From an uncultured Prochlorococcus sp. (GTDB lineage Bacteria > Cyanobacteriota > Cyanobacteriia > PCC-6307 > Cyanobiaceae): 23,828 nt of DNA. The notes under the pieces were generated by a model that saw nothing but the letters and a program-made list of their open reading frames with translations, searched no databases and was not told the DNA's origin. Of the stretch, positions 14,080 through 20,554 are shown piece by piece (positions within the stretch are counted from its first letter, which is position 1; each line of letters opens with the position of its first letter). The stretch lies in the NCBI GenBank assembly GCA_902572065.1, contig CACGEL010000011.1, forward strand, positions 1-23,828, in the 5' to 3' direction. Made by a program: the position numbers and the translations under genes.

Positions 14080-14106
14080 TTACTAAAAATAGGTTAGTAA
14101 TTTTTT
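14080..14106 (+). terminator. Rho-independent terminator after the repeat protein gene
   Basis: TTACTAA and TTAGTAA form a 7-bp stem around AAATAGG, followed by six T, about 50 bp after the stop. Confidence 0.7.
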
Positions 14107-14213
14107 AACGGTTCAAAATATATGCTTCTTACCGTACCTAATAGTTCCTCAAACCACCCTATAAATTACCAGGTAATAGTAAGACAATATAGGTAAAGAT
14201 ATAGGAGGTATAA

Positions 14214-14360
14214 ATGAAACTACAAACTCAATTCACAGTTCCAAACAAAGAGCTGCGAGATCTTGATTATGTCAACAAAGTAGAAGTTTTAGAAGAAACT
14301 TTTAAAAGAGAATGTCTAGATTATCCAACTAAAGAAGATTGTTTAGTTTGTTGCAACTGA
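14214..14360 (+). CDS. Microprotein with CP12-like C-terminal tail, 48 aa
   Basis: Strong ribosome binding site AGGAGG, 6 bp before the ATG. The protein starts MKLQTQFTVPNKELRDLDYV and ends FKRECLDYPTKEDCLVCCN. The tail keeps Cys-x8-Cys and the proline seen in CP12 and in the relative at 2786, but ends CCN instead of YxD, giving three cysteines near the end. The N terminus resembles the broken copy at 10951-11133 (LRDLD/LRDID). A redox-sensitive hairpin binding GAPDH or another partner is inferred from the tail. Confidence 0.72.
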   Translation: MKLQTQFTVPNKELRDLDYVNKVEVLEETFKRECLDYPTKEDCLVCCN

Positions 14361-14434
14361 CTATTCATTAATTGTTTTTCATATCTTATAAATTCTAAAA
14401 TTATTCAAAAATTTATTAATTGAGAGGTTGAACA

Positions 14435-14950
14435 ATGAAATTAAGATTCTTCCCAACAACAATTTTTAGAGAGACTCCAAAAGTGACATTCTTTGATGCA
14501 GGCTTGGAGGCATCTAATGGTTGCGATGTGGTAATTCACTCTGAAGAGGCTATATCTCCTCCAGATGATTTTAAAGATGAACAATATTACGTTCACAATC
14601 ATCAAATTGATCACAACTTATTACTGGGGAAAGAACATTTGTTCTAATAAATCCTGCATGGGATGAACCACATCATGTGATTTATTTAAATAGATATATG
14701 GGGGCATTAGAAATTCCTATTGGAACTTATCACAGATCAATCTCAGGAAAAGAAGGTAGTATTGTCTTAAATCAACCCACTAGAGATAAATTTTGTTGAT
14801 CCAGCTAAAGAATTTATCCCACAAAAATTAGACCAAATAAGTTTAATAAAGGCAAGAAAAACTCCACCTGTTTATTGGGTTTGGGAAAATGATCAAATTA
14901 AGAGAGTTGGGTTTAATCCGATAGAACGAGAAATCAAAGCACTAACCTGA
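14435..14950 (+). pseudogene. Cupin-like gene with two compensating frameshifts
   Basis: The first frame runs MKLRFFPTTIFRETPKVTFF to a TAA at 14645. One base back, the sense continues from about 14621 (TGERTFVLINPAWDEPHHVI through GTYHRSISGKEGSIVLNQPT) to TGA near 14798. From there the original frame resumes (FVDPAKEFIPQKLDQISLIK) to TGA at 14948. The lesions sit at GGGG and TTTT tracts, one deletion and one insertion. The rejoined protein of about 171 residues, with HNHQIDHNLLL, EPHHV and GTYHRS, looks like a single cupin-type barrel. Real decay or sequencing error at homopolymers are both possible. Confidence 0.7.
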
Positions 14951-15061
14951 TAAAAAAGACTAATCAAACATCTCTTCCCTTACTAAAAAGTTAAATCTGG
15001 TACTGACAAATATTTAAAAATTAAATAAGATTATTCTAAATATTTTAAGGAATTCAAATTC

Positions 15062-15490
15062 ATGTTAAAGAATTTTTTCATAGCATTTGCTTTTGCATTG
15101 ATGCTCATCAACCCAAACATTTCAATAGCTGCAGAATCTCCAATTGATATACAAGAAGTTTTCGTAGGTTCTGAAACTATGGATGGTGATGCTCTTAAAT
15201 ATCCAAGAGGAGAAGCTGAAATAAGATTGCAAAGAGTCGAATTAGCTAAAGGAGGTATTGTGCCTCTTCACTCTCATCCAATCCCTTTACTAGGCAATGT
15301 TGAGCAAGGTACAATTATTGTCAAAAGAGAAGGGATGGAAGATATTACCTATACAGAAGGTGATTCTTTTATAGTTGGACCAAAGACTCCAAAACATACA
15401 ATGGGTAACTCTAAAGGTGATAAAGCAATTATTTGGTTTGCAGCAATAGGTGCTAAAGACGTTCCAATTCTAATCCCCGCCGAAGGATAA
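15062..15490 (+). CDS. Secreted cupin-domain protein, 142 aa
   Basis: A signal peptide at residues 1-23 (hydrophobic core FFIAFAFALMLI, cleavage after SIAA) is followed by a small cupin barrel. Metal-binding residues of cupin motif 1 are visible in GGIVPLHSHPIPLLGNVEQG (H70, H72, E81; the spacing to Glu is longer than standard), and H112 in KHTMGN fits motif 2. The protein probably acts in the periplasm as a metal-binding enzyme or sensor; the substrate is unknown. AAGGA lies ahead of the start. The next gene carries its own promoter element. Confidence 0.8.
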   Translation: MLKNFFIAFAFALMLINPNISIAAESPIDIQEVFVGSETMDGDALKYPRGEAEIRLQRVELAKGGIVPLHSHPIPLLGNVEQGTIIVKREGMEDITYTEGDSFIVGPKTPKHTMGNSKGDKAIIWFAAIGAKDVPILIPAEG

Positions 15491-15516
15491 CTTTTAACTT
15501 TAAATTAATTGTTTAT

Positions 15517-15562
15517 GATTGACATTCGATCTAAACTAGAGGGGCAAAACCCTCTTTTTTTT
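15517..15562 (+). promoter_or_regulatory. Palindrome-hairpin leader element, copy 1
   Basis: GATTGACATTCGATC (15517-15531), TAAACT (15532-15537), then AGAGGG/CCCTCT with a 6-base loop (15538-15555) and a T run reaching the ATG at 15563. Nearly identical to the copy at 19196 although the genes differ. Confidence 0.75.
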
Positions 15563-15823
15563 ATGGAAAGTAAATTTTACCAATGGTGGAAGAATCATAG
15601 AAGATTAGTAACTTTTGGTTTGTTCCTCTCCCTTTTTACTTTTTATCTAAGAACCCCTTTTGATAAGGAAGCAAAAATAAAAGATACCTGTGCAAAACTA
15701 AATTCAAGCTATCAGATTACAGGTGATGAAGCAATGAAGAAGCTTAATTTAAAAGAAATAAAAAATTATAATAATCGAGAATTAGCTAATTATTACTGTG
15801 AGAGATATTTAGGTATTAAATAA
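15563..15823 (+). CDS. Single-helix membrane protein, 86 aa
   Basis: Start chosen at 15563, directly after the T run of the leader hairpin; starts further upstream would translate the element itself. MESKFYQWWKNHRRLVTFGL gives a basic aromatic N terminus and one helix at about residues 15-31. The periplasmic or lumenal part has cysteines in IKDTCAKL and NYYCERY, a probable disulfide. Topology is similar to the 76-residue protein at 17912. Function unknown. Confidence 0.65.
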   Translation: MESKFYQWWKNHRRLVTFGLFLSLFTFYLRTPFDKEAKIKDTCAKLNSSYQITGDEAMKKLNLKEIKNYNNRELANYYCERYLGIK

Positions 15824-15988
15824 GAAAAAATTGAAAAGCTTATTTACCTAATTATGAACTTTGATAGAGAGAACTCCTAAACTCATTTTTTTAATAGTTA
15901 GTTGGTTTTCCCTTTAGCTATAATTACTACTGGTAATAAAAGATATTTAAAGAAAGAGATTAAAAAAAGTCAATATTTATTGTTTTAT

Positions 15989-16216
15989 CTATAGATTTTT
16001 TAAATCCTGTTCTATTTTCTCCAATTTTTGATTAATTTCTTTTTTCTCTCTCAATAGAGCTTTTTTCTTTATTTGAAGTTCTTTGTTAAAAGGGGAATTA
16101 AAGTATTTTTGATAAGCAAGAAAAAAAACAACCAATGCCACCACAATACCTAACGCACCAATTATTAGGATGGGAGAAGATGGGAAATCGTAAAAAGGTA
16201 CAGAAAGTAAAAGCAT
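15989..16216 (-). CDS. Membrane protein with coiled-coil tail, last gene of hli operon C, 75 aa
   Basis: Begins one base after the stop of the hli gene at 16218, so certainly co-transcribed. MLLLSVPFYDFPSSPILIIG leads into a strong membrane helix (about residues 15-36), then a basic coiled coil (KKALLREKKEINQKLEKIEQ). It occupies the place where operon B has its 86-residue Hli but lacks any chlorophyll-binding motif. It could help assemble or anchor Hli complexes; this is inference from position. Confidence 0.7.
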   Translation of the reverse strand: MLLLSVPFYDFPSSPILIIGALGIVVALVVFFLAYQKYFNSPFNKELQIKKKALLREKKEINQKLEKIEQDLKNL

Positions 16217-16217
16217 T

Positions 16218-16427
16218 TTAAAAAATACCTGGAATAATTTGACCAGTTATTAAGTATGAAATTAGTAATGCCAAGAAACCAACCATTGCCCATCTACCAT
16301 TAACTTTTTCAGCATTTTGAGGGTAACCCTTGTATGAAAAAGACTCGTCTATGTATGGACGAGTTTCCGAAGGAAACATATTTTGTCTTCCACCAGATTC
16401 AGTTGTTATGTATGAAGAATTTGTCAT
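16218..16427 (-). CDS. hli: High-light-inducible protein, 69 aa, altered helix end
   Basis: Second gene of hli operon C, coupled to the first by TAATG at 16429-16425. The extension TESGGRQNMFPSETRPYIDE matches the 68-residue Hli of operon B. The chlorophyll-binding motif AEKVNGRWAMVG is intact, but the second half of the helix reads LALLISYLITGQ, where relatives have LLGAYATTGQ. Loss of the small Gly-Ala pair could change helix packing or pigment content. Ends IIPGIF. Confidence 0.92.
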   Translation of the reverse strand: MTNSSYITTESGGRQNMFPSETRPYIDESFSYKGYPQNAEKVNGRWAMVGFLALLISYLITGQIIPGIF

Positions 16428-16534
16428 TAGAACCAACCTGGAATGATTTGACCAGTTGTTACGTATGAACCGACAGCTGCTACAAATCCGAGCATTGCTG
16501 CCCATCCGTTAAACCTTTCTGCTTCAGGAGTCAT
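16427..16534 (-). CDS. hli: High-light-inducible protein, short form, 35 aa
   Basis: First gene of hli operon C. Same 35-residue form as at 1397 (MTPEAERFNGWAAMLG), differing at one position (VGSY for VGAY), and with the same W in place of the usual R of the pigment-binding motif. Stop and next start overlap as TAATG. The near identity of the two copies across 15 kb implies recent duplication or gene conversion. The promoter ends 27 bp upstream. Confidence 0.92.
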   Translation of the reverse strand: MTPEAERFNGWAAMLGFVAAVGSYVTTGQIIPGWF

Positions 16535-16561
16535 GACTTTAAAAAATAAATTATGTAAAGA

Positions 16562-16590
16562 AATATATCATAAATATTAACTTATGTAAA
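16562..16590 (-). promoter_or_regulatory. hli operon C promoter with HLR1-like half-site
   Basis: On the minus strand TTTACA (16590-16585), 17 bp, TATATT (16567-16562). TTTACATA, two bases, TTAATATT is the best approach to a full HLR1 direct repeat among the four operons. Confidence 0.65.
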
Positions 16591-16748
16591 CACTTTTGTC
16601 ATTATTCCTGTAAATCTTACTTAATATAAACAGTTCTGTTACATTAAAGTTCAAACATTTGGAAGATTTCAATTTAATATTAACTAAATAGATATTTGAG
16701 CAATTATGTCAATCTGAAAAAAATTCCGATCAACTCAAGACCTCCTGC

Positions 16749-16997
16749 CACTTTCCTACAAGACTTTAATGAATAATATATTTATGCCCAAAAAGTTTGA
16801 ATAAAGCCTATTCGAAGCTAAAAAATCGCCCAACTCCTAAACTATTAATGATATATCCTACTGGCTAATGATAAAGTACATTCGTTTATCAAAAACTAGG
16901 ATCTCAAGTAATTATGATTTTCTATCCAAACTTTATCCAAACTTTTAATTGATTGACAGTCGATCTAAAATGAGAAGCAATTAGCTCCTTATTTACT
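16749..16997 (+). promoter_or_regulatory. Long upstream region shared with 21954-22212
   Basis: Blocks shared in the same order with 21954 onward: CACTTTCCTA; TTTATGCCCAAAAAGTTTG versus TTTATACCCAAAAAAGTTTG; AAAAATCGCCCA versus AAAAATTCGCCCA; then 11-bp direct repeats (16923-16944, TATCCAAACTT twice), the palindrome GATTGACAGTCGATC (16951-16965), TAAAAT and a hairpin like AGGAGC/GCTCCT with one mismatch (16972-16989). There is no long T run here. It precedes the ATG at 16998. Confidence 0.7.
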
Positions 16998-17390
16998 ATG
17001 AAGTTAAAAAATATTTTAAAAACTACTGGAGCGCTCCATATACTACTGGGATCATTAATTATTGCCTTGCTAATTTTTTCGATAGAGACTATTACAGCTA
17101 ATACATCAAGTGAAACATTACTTCTTGTTAGGGGGACTGCGGATGTTGTAGCCGCTTGTAATTTAGGGATAGGTTTTTTATTGATTATTTGCAGCTCTAT
17201 AAAAGATAAAAAATCTTTGAGAAAAGTTTTATTAGGTGAACTATCTTTAATGGGTTGTTTGTTAGCAGTAGCTTTATTCAATACTTTTAATGCTGGAACA
17301 ATTGTTGATGGTGGTCCTCCTCCTCCTTTTTGGATTGTTTTAGTAGCTAATCCTATTTTATGTATTTACGGATTAATTAAAGACAAATAA
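16998..17390 (+). CDS. Four-helix membrane protein, 130 aa
   Basis: Hydropathy by eye gives four membrane helices at about residues 10-30, 46-66, 75-96 and 108-126. Features include a polar loop TITANTSSET, the helix RGTADVVAACNLGIGF with charged Arg and Asp, and a proline run GGPPPPFW before the last helix. The proportions recall small DUF4345-like integral membrane proteins, but I do not assign it. The gene begins 8 bp after the hairpin leader; a tiny membrane ORF follows after 29 bp. Confidence 0.7.
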   Translation: MKLKNILKTTGALHILLGSLIIALLIFSIETITANTSSETLLLVRGTADVVAACNLGIGFLLIICSSIKDKKSLRKVLLGELSLMGCLLAVALFNTFNAGTIVDGGPPPPFWIVLVANPILCIYGLIKDK

Positions 17391-17419
17391 ATGAAAAAAT
17401 ATTTGGCTTGATTATTAAA

Positions 17420-17527
17420 ATGGAACTTCTTAAACAAATATTTCCCCCTTGGCATATTGCTTTAGATATGTTTTTACTGGGAGCTGGAATATTTATTTTT
17501 TACAAAATTAAGAAGGAAAATAAGTGA
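17420..17527 (+). CDS. Small membrane protein, 35 aa
   Basis: MELLKQIFPPWHIALDMFLL gives an N-terminal amphipathic segment and one membrane helix (about residues 13-28), then a basic tail KIKKENK. It lies 29 bp downstream of the four-helix protein and is probably in the same transcript. Function unknown. Confidence 0.55.
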   Translation: MELLKQIFPPWHIALDMFLLGAGIFIFYKIKKENK

Positions 17528-17563
17528 AAGAGAGGGCTAAGGAACTAACCGATATTTAGTTAG

Positions 17564-17689
17564 GCTCTAAAAAAGGCAACACCAAAACCATTTGCATCTT
17601 TGATTAATAGTCTTTTAAATGAAAAAGACAAAAAGCACAAAAGCTACATTAAGGAGCAAGCTATATGTCTTAGAAGAAATCTTCATTAA
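17564..17689 (+). pseudogene. Start-less small ORF, about 41 codons
   Basis: A coherent reading frame ALKKATPKPFASLINSLLNE continues through KDKKHKSYIKEQAICLRRNL to TAA at 17687, but begins straight after a TAG with no ATG, GTG or TTG near its N terminus. The content looks coding, so this is probably a gene that has lost its start. A shorter product from an internal TTG is conceivable. Confidence 0.35.
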
Positions 17690-17693
17690 TAAA

Positions 17694-17782
17694 AAAGGTT
17701 TTTAAACTCGAGTTCAGGAGGGCGGGGTTAACCCTAAAACTGCTACGCTCAATGCCTAGCAAGGGACGAGTCTTTAAACCAC
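17694..17782 (+). ncRNA. Candidate structured RNA, GC-rich patch
   Basis: Another GC-rich island in AT-rich DNA. Ends can pair: TTTAAACTCG (17701-17710) with CGAGTCTTTAAA (17767-17778), one bulge. Inside are GGGTTAACCC (17725-17734) and TGCTA/TAGCA (17741-17761). Without a T run at the end it may be processed or be a binding region rather than an RNA gene. No ORF crosses it. Confidence 0.35.
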
Positions 17783-17911
17783 TTATACCTTAGAAAAGAA
17801 TTATCACAAGCTTATAACGGTCAGGCAATAAAGTGAGAAAAGAAAGCATGAGATTATACAGAGTTGAATTAGAAATTCTAAACAGCTATAAATAGTTTAT
17901 CTAGAATAAAG

Positions 17912-18142
17912 ATGGAAAAGAATTTCATTAGAATTACTTTATTTATAGGCGCTATTTCATCTTTGTCCTATTTAGTTTTTATTTTTCTCAGGAATCATAA
18001 TTCTCCAGAAAATATAGAAGAAAGATGTACAGTTAAATTTCAAAAAGAGGTTAAAAAAGGTGTTGGAAAATCCGATGCAGAATGGGCTTTAAATATGGAT
18101 ATTGCAAGTGACAATTATTTTAAATGTTTGAAAATTCCTTAA
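17912..18142 (+). CDS. Single-helix membrane protein, 76 aa
   Basis: MEKNFIRITLFIGAISSLSY begins the protein, with one helix at about residues 7-26, then a soluble domain with cysteines in NIEERCTVKF and NYFKCLKIP. Similar plan to the protein at 15563: short basic N terminus, helix, then two spaced cysteines. Probably a periplasmic or lumenal disulfide-containing domain on a membrane anchor. It ends before a strong terminator at 18203. Confidence 0.6.
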   Translation: MEKNFIRITLFIGAISSLSYLVFIFLRNHNSPENIEERCTVKFQKEVKKGVGKSDAEWALNMDIASDNYFKCLKIP

Positions 18143-18202
18143 AAATTACTCTTAATTACATGTAAGATAAAAACGGTGTTTCTTTGGAAGAGTTTCACCA
18201 AG

Positions 18203-18229
18203 AGGGGCTATTTTTAGCCCCTTTTTTTT
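18203..18229 (+). terminator. Strong rho-independent terminator
   Basis: GGGGCTA-TTTT-TAGCCCC, a perfect 7-bp GC-rich stem followed by eight T, 60 bp after the stop at 18142. An ORF on the other strand across this hairpin is rejected. Confidence 0.9.
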
Positions 18230-18370
18230 AATAAAAAAGGATTTAAATACTAAGATATATAAAGCAAGTATTCTGATAACCTCTAGATCAAACAACTCTT
18301 TCCTAAATAGATAATTTGATGGATCATCAAACGAGAATTCAACGTTTTTAATATTCTCTTCACACACCGT

Positions 18371-18745
18371 TCACACTTTATAATTTGTCCCTAAAGCATT
18401 GATATGAATGAGGCTGACTACTAGCTAATGAAGAATGAGTCAATAGTTATAGCAATGGATCTTAAACATCAGATAAATTCCATCCATACCTCGTCAACAC
18501 TTTTTACAATAAAAAATTCTTTATTAAAACTAATAAGAATGACGTTAAAGTAGAAAAGATTATTGATTAGATTTATTAGATTTGTGATATTAACTTTGTA
18601 TGGGTTAAGTAAAAGACGAGGTTGGGATTAGGCACGTATTAATACTTAGTTAATAATTAAGACTTTCTAAAGTAATTGAATGGTTTTCATAAGACTGCCG
18701 CAGAAGCTCCAGAAATGTACCATACTCTTTAAACAAGGAATAAAT
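18371..18745. other. Intergenic region with one dispersed-motif copy
   Basis: Contains TACTAGCTAATG (18419-18430), a copy of the dispersed motif, and near 18676-18731 a short frame MNGFHKTAAEAPEMYHTL, which looks like the tail of a lost gene. No intact gene otherwise. Confidence 0.35.
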
Positions 18746-18895
18746 ATGACCGACCCAATTCTCTATCTTTCAATGATTTTAGGACTTACTGGAGTGTACG
18801 TTTTAATCTCATCTTTTAGCGATGACGACGATGATAGTAATGATGATGGTGAAAAATATATGTACACACTTGAATACGTAAAGATTGGTAAATAG
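18746..18895 (+). CDS. Small membrane protein with acidic segment, 49 aa
   Basis: AAGGA precedes the ATG at a good distance, favouring this start over an upstream one at 18680. MTDPILYLSMILGLTGVYVL gives one membrane helix. A run of Asp (SDDDDDSNDDGE) follows, then YMYTLEYVKIGK. The acidic stretch could bind divalent metal or basic partners. Related only in outline to the protein at 1967. Confidence 0.65.
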   Translation: MTDPILYLSMILGLTGVYVLISSFSDDDDDSNDDGEKYMYTLEYVKIGK

Positions 18896-18992
18896 ATATT
18901 TATAACTTCAATAAGATTTATCTCAAGTAAATTTTGATGCTGAATATTTTATGAATGAAGCTAAAATAACTCTATAAAATAAATTAAAAAAA

Positions 18993-19148
18993 ATGAATTC
19001 AGCATTTACTAAAGTTTCAAACCTAAAAGTTAACAGGGCGTCCAAAATAGCCCTTACTCTTGCTTCATCAACCTTCTTCTTATATGCATTAGTTAAATCA
19101 CCAATTTTTAAAAATTTTCTTGCAGGTGCCTTCTCTTGTTCTGGCTAA
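18993..19148 (+). CDS. Small hypothetical membrane-associated protein, 51 aa
   Basis: Starts MNSAFTKVSNLKVNRASKIA, a basic N terminus, then a hydrophobic segment ALTLASSTFFLYALV, a short basic turn and a final apolar stretch ending AGAFSCSG. It could be a peripheral or bitopic membrane protein, or an exported peptide. The gene downstream has its own leader element at 19196, so this one is probably expressed separately. Confidence 0.5.
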   Translation: MNSAFTKVSNLKVNRASKIALTLASSTFFLYALVKSPIFKNFLAGAFSCSG

Positions 19149-19195
19149 ATAAAATATTTTTATACAAGAGAAGCTTAAAAGCTTAAATAGATATT

Positions 19196-19240
19196 GATTG
19201 ACAGTCGATCTAAACTAGAGGGATAAAACCCTCTTTTTTT
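19196..19240 (+). promoter_or_regulatory. Palindrome-hairpin leader element, copy 3
   Basis: GATTGACAGTCGATC (19196-19210), TAAACT (19211-19216), AGAGGG/CCCTCT stem around ATAAAA (19217-19234), T run, then ATG at 19241 with no gap and no Shine-Dalgarno site. The cleanest copy in the window. Confidence 0.8.
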
Positions 19241-19561
19241 ATGAGCTCTCCAAATTTCATGAATGTCGTTAGATTTAAACTAAAACAAGATTGTGTAGAA
19301 AAGTATTTTGAAGTAATTGATAAAACAAATTTCGAAGGAATGACACAAAGATATATTGCTAAAACTGGAGATTATGATTACTGCTTTGTTGGTATCTGGG
19401 AAAGTTCAGATGCGATAGCAGCTCAAAGACCTAAAATGATTTCTCATCTTAATGACGTTAGAGGATTTATGGAAGAATTGTCTCCTGAGCTTGGAGTTAC
19501 TGATCCTGTTTCTGGGGATATTGTTTCTAAAGTTGGGTATCATGATCGGAAGTTTGCCTAA
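19241..19561 (+). CDS. Dimeric alpha/beta-barrel (ABM-like) protein, 106 aa
   Basis: The sequence alternates strands and helices as in antibiotic-biosynthesis-monooxygenase-like proteins: NVVRFKLKQDCVEKYFEVID, then YDYCFVGIWESSDAIAAQRP, then a helix KMISHLNDVRGFMEELSPEL and a final strand. The family comprises small cytoplasmic dimers, some enzymatic; the substrate here is unknown. The start abuts the leader hairpin, so the transcript would have almost no room for a ribosome binding site. Its end overlaps the next gene by 20 bp. Confidence 0.75.
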   Translation: MSSPNFMNVVRFKLKQDCVEKYFEVIDKTNFEGMTQRYIAKTGDYDYCFVGIWESSDAIAAQRPKMISHLNDVRGFMEELSPELGVTDPVSGDIVSKVGYHDRKFA

Positions 19562-19637
19562 GCTATTTGCACTTCTTATGGTCTTGCTACTTGTAGGAAG
19601 CACATTTGTTAGTGGGATTATTTACTTTATTAGATAA
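19542..19637 (+). CDS. Small membrane protein, 31 aa
   Basis: MIGSLPKLFALLMVLLLVGS gives a single strong hydrophobic helix ending GIIYFIR. It overlaps the end of the ABM-like gene by 20 bp in another frame and is itself overlapped by the next small gene, so three reading frames are chained. Coupled translation is likely. Function unknown. Confidence 0.55.
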   Translation: MIGSLPKLFALLMVLLLVGSTFVSGIIYFIR

Positions 19638-19740
19638 AATAATTAAGAAACCAATAGAAATATTTAAAACGTGTTTACTAGACTTACTTGTTCCACATAT
19701 AGAAGGAACTAAAAAAAAGAAAGATAAAAAGAAAGATTAA
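19612..19740 (+). CDS. Small basic protein with lysine tail, GTG start, 42 aa
   Basis: The open frame has GTG at 19612 (TTG at 19606 is an alternative) inside the preceding gene. It reads VGLFTLLDKIIKKPIEIFKT and ends in KKKKDKKKD. The lysine-aspartate tail is like that of the membrane-anchored protein at 10630. The amphipathic helix plus basic tail suggests membrane-surface association. The start is uncertain, but the frame is clearly coding in character. Confidence 0.5.
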   Translation: MGLFTLLDKIIKKPIEIFKTCLLDLLVPHIEGTKKKKDKKKD

Positions 19741-19752
19741 ATGAAACGCTTG

Positions 19753-19932
19753 CTACTCCGCCTTCCTCAATATTTGATTCTTTAAAAAAACAAGTGCATC
19801 TAATTTTTCTTCTTTTTCTTCAATATTTGCAAATTTCATTTCTGCAATTTCAATAATTGCTTTATTAACATTTTTAAGCTGTTTCTTAATAATTCTTTTT
19901 GGGGTTTTAATTGATTCCATTGAAATTATCAT
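19753..19932 (-). CDS. Charged helical hypothetical protein, 59 aa
   Basis: Minus-strand ORF starting MIISMESIKTPKRIIKKQLK, with a long Lys/Glu-rich helix (ANIEEKEEKLDALVFLKNQI). An internal ATG at residue 5 is an alternative. Convergent with the preceding plus-strand gene, 12 bp between stops. The predicted fold is a coiled coil. No family recognised. Confidence 0.6.
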   Translation of the reverse strand: MIISMESIKTPKRIIKKQLKNVNKAIIEIAEMKFANIEEKEEKLDALVFLKNQILRKAE

Positions 19933-20117
19933 TTTCTTTATATTCCCTTTATTTTCTTTAAATGCAAGTCCCTCACTCCAAAAAATCTTTTAATTATTTA
20001 ATTTGTAATTTGTTTTTATAGTTTTTATTATTGAATCTTGTGGTTCTTCACTTGGAAAACACTTGATAATAAAGTTAATACGATAATTAATAGCTATAAA
20101 TAAACTAAAGATTATTA

Positions 20118-20276
20118 ATGAAGATAGAAATTAAAATTAATTCTTTAGAAAAATATTTAGCTAATTTAGTAAATGATATTGACTATAAAAGGACTACAGA
20201 AAATTTAAAAGAATATGATTTAATGGCGGATGTAGACGATCAGAGTGCTCATCATTTCTGTTCTTTTTCTAAATAA
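20118..20276 (+). CDS. Small hypothetical protein, 52 aa
   Basis: Starts MKIEIKINSLEKYLANLVND and ends DVDDQSAHHFCSFSK, with a histidine pair and one cysteine close to the C terminus. Soluble, mixed charge. The sequence has clear coding character with no low-complexity drift. No family recognised; the terminal HHFC could bind metal. Confidence 0.55.
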   Translation: MKIEIKINSLEKYLANLVNDIDYKRTTENLKEYDLMADVDDQSAHHFCSFSK

Positions 20277-20304
20277 ATAAAGTATTAATAGTTCTGGATA
20301 TTAA

Positions 20305-20481
20305 CTAGAAATTATTTGATGAGCCAATAATTAAATTCCTTGATGAGAGTTTATAGAATTTCTCATGAACTGATTCAGTAAATTCAGTCTCATTTAAATA
20401 ATTAACTAAATCTAATGGGTCGATATTTTCATCAAACCATTCATCGTAATTTATATAATTTGGCGCGGCATAATAAGTCAT
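20305..20481 (-). CDS. Acidic hypothetical protein, 58 aa
   Basis: AAGGA lies directly ahead of the ATG. The N-terminal part is rich in Tyr and acidic residues (MTYYAAPNYINYDEWFDENI), then a helix LVNYLNETEFTESVHEKFYK and a short tail. Convergent with the 52-residue gene, 28 bp apart. No membrane segment. Function unknown. Confidence 0.6.
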   Translation of the reverse strand: MTYYAAPNYINYDEWFDENIDPLDLVNYLNETEFTESVHEKFYKLSSRNLIIGSSNNF

Positions 20482-20554
20482 TCCTTATTGGTAGCAATAT
20501 GATTTCTAATAAAAAGTACAAATACTACAAAATGATTATTTAACTAGGTAATTG

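Noticed and set aside
15509..15562. Upstream in-frame extension of the gene at 15563
   Set aside because: It would translate the palindrome and hairpin element; the same element lies outside the coding region at 19196 and 22169.
16922..17281. 119-codon minus-strand frame opposite the four-helix membrane protein
   Set aside because: The plus-strand frame has convincing membrane helices and a leader element; the minus frame reads through the palindrome and promoter.
18152..18367. 71-codon minus-strand frame with GTG start
   Set aside because: It runs across a perfect GC-rich terminator hairpin (18203-18229) and has no ribosome binding site.
19982..20117. Minus-strand open stretch ending in CFPSEEPQDSIIKTIKTNYK
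   Set aside because: No ATG, GTG or TTG start in frame; possibly a relic, but unsupported.
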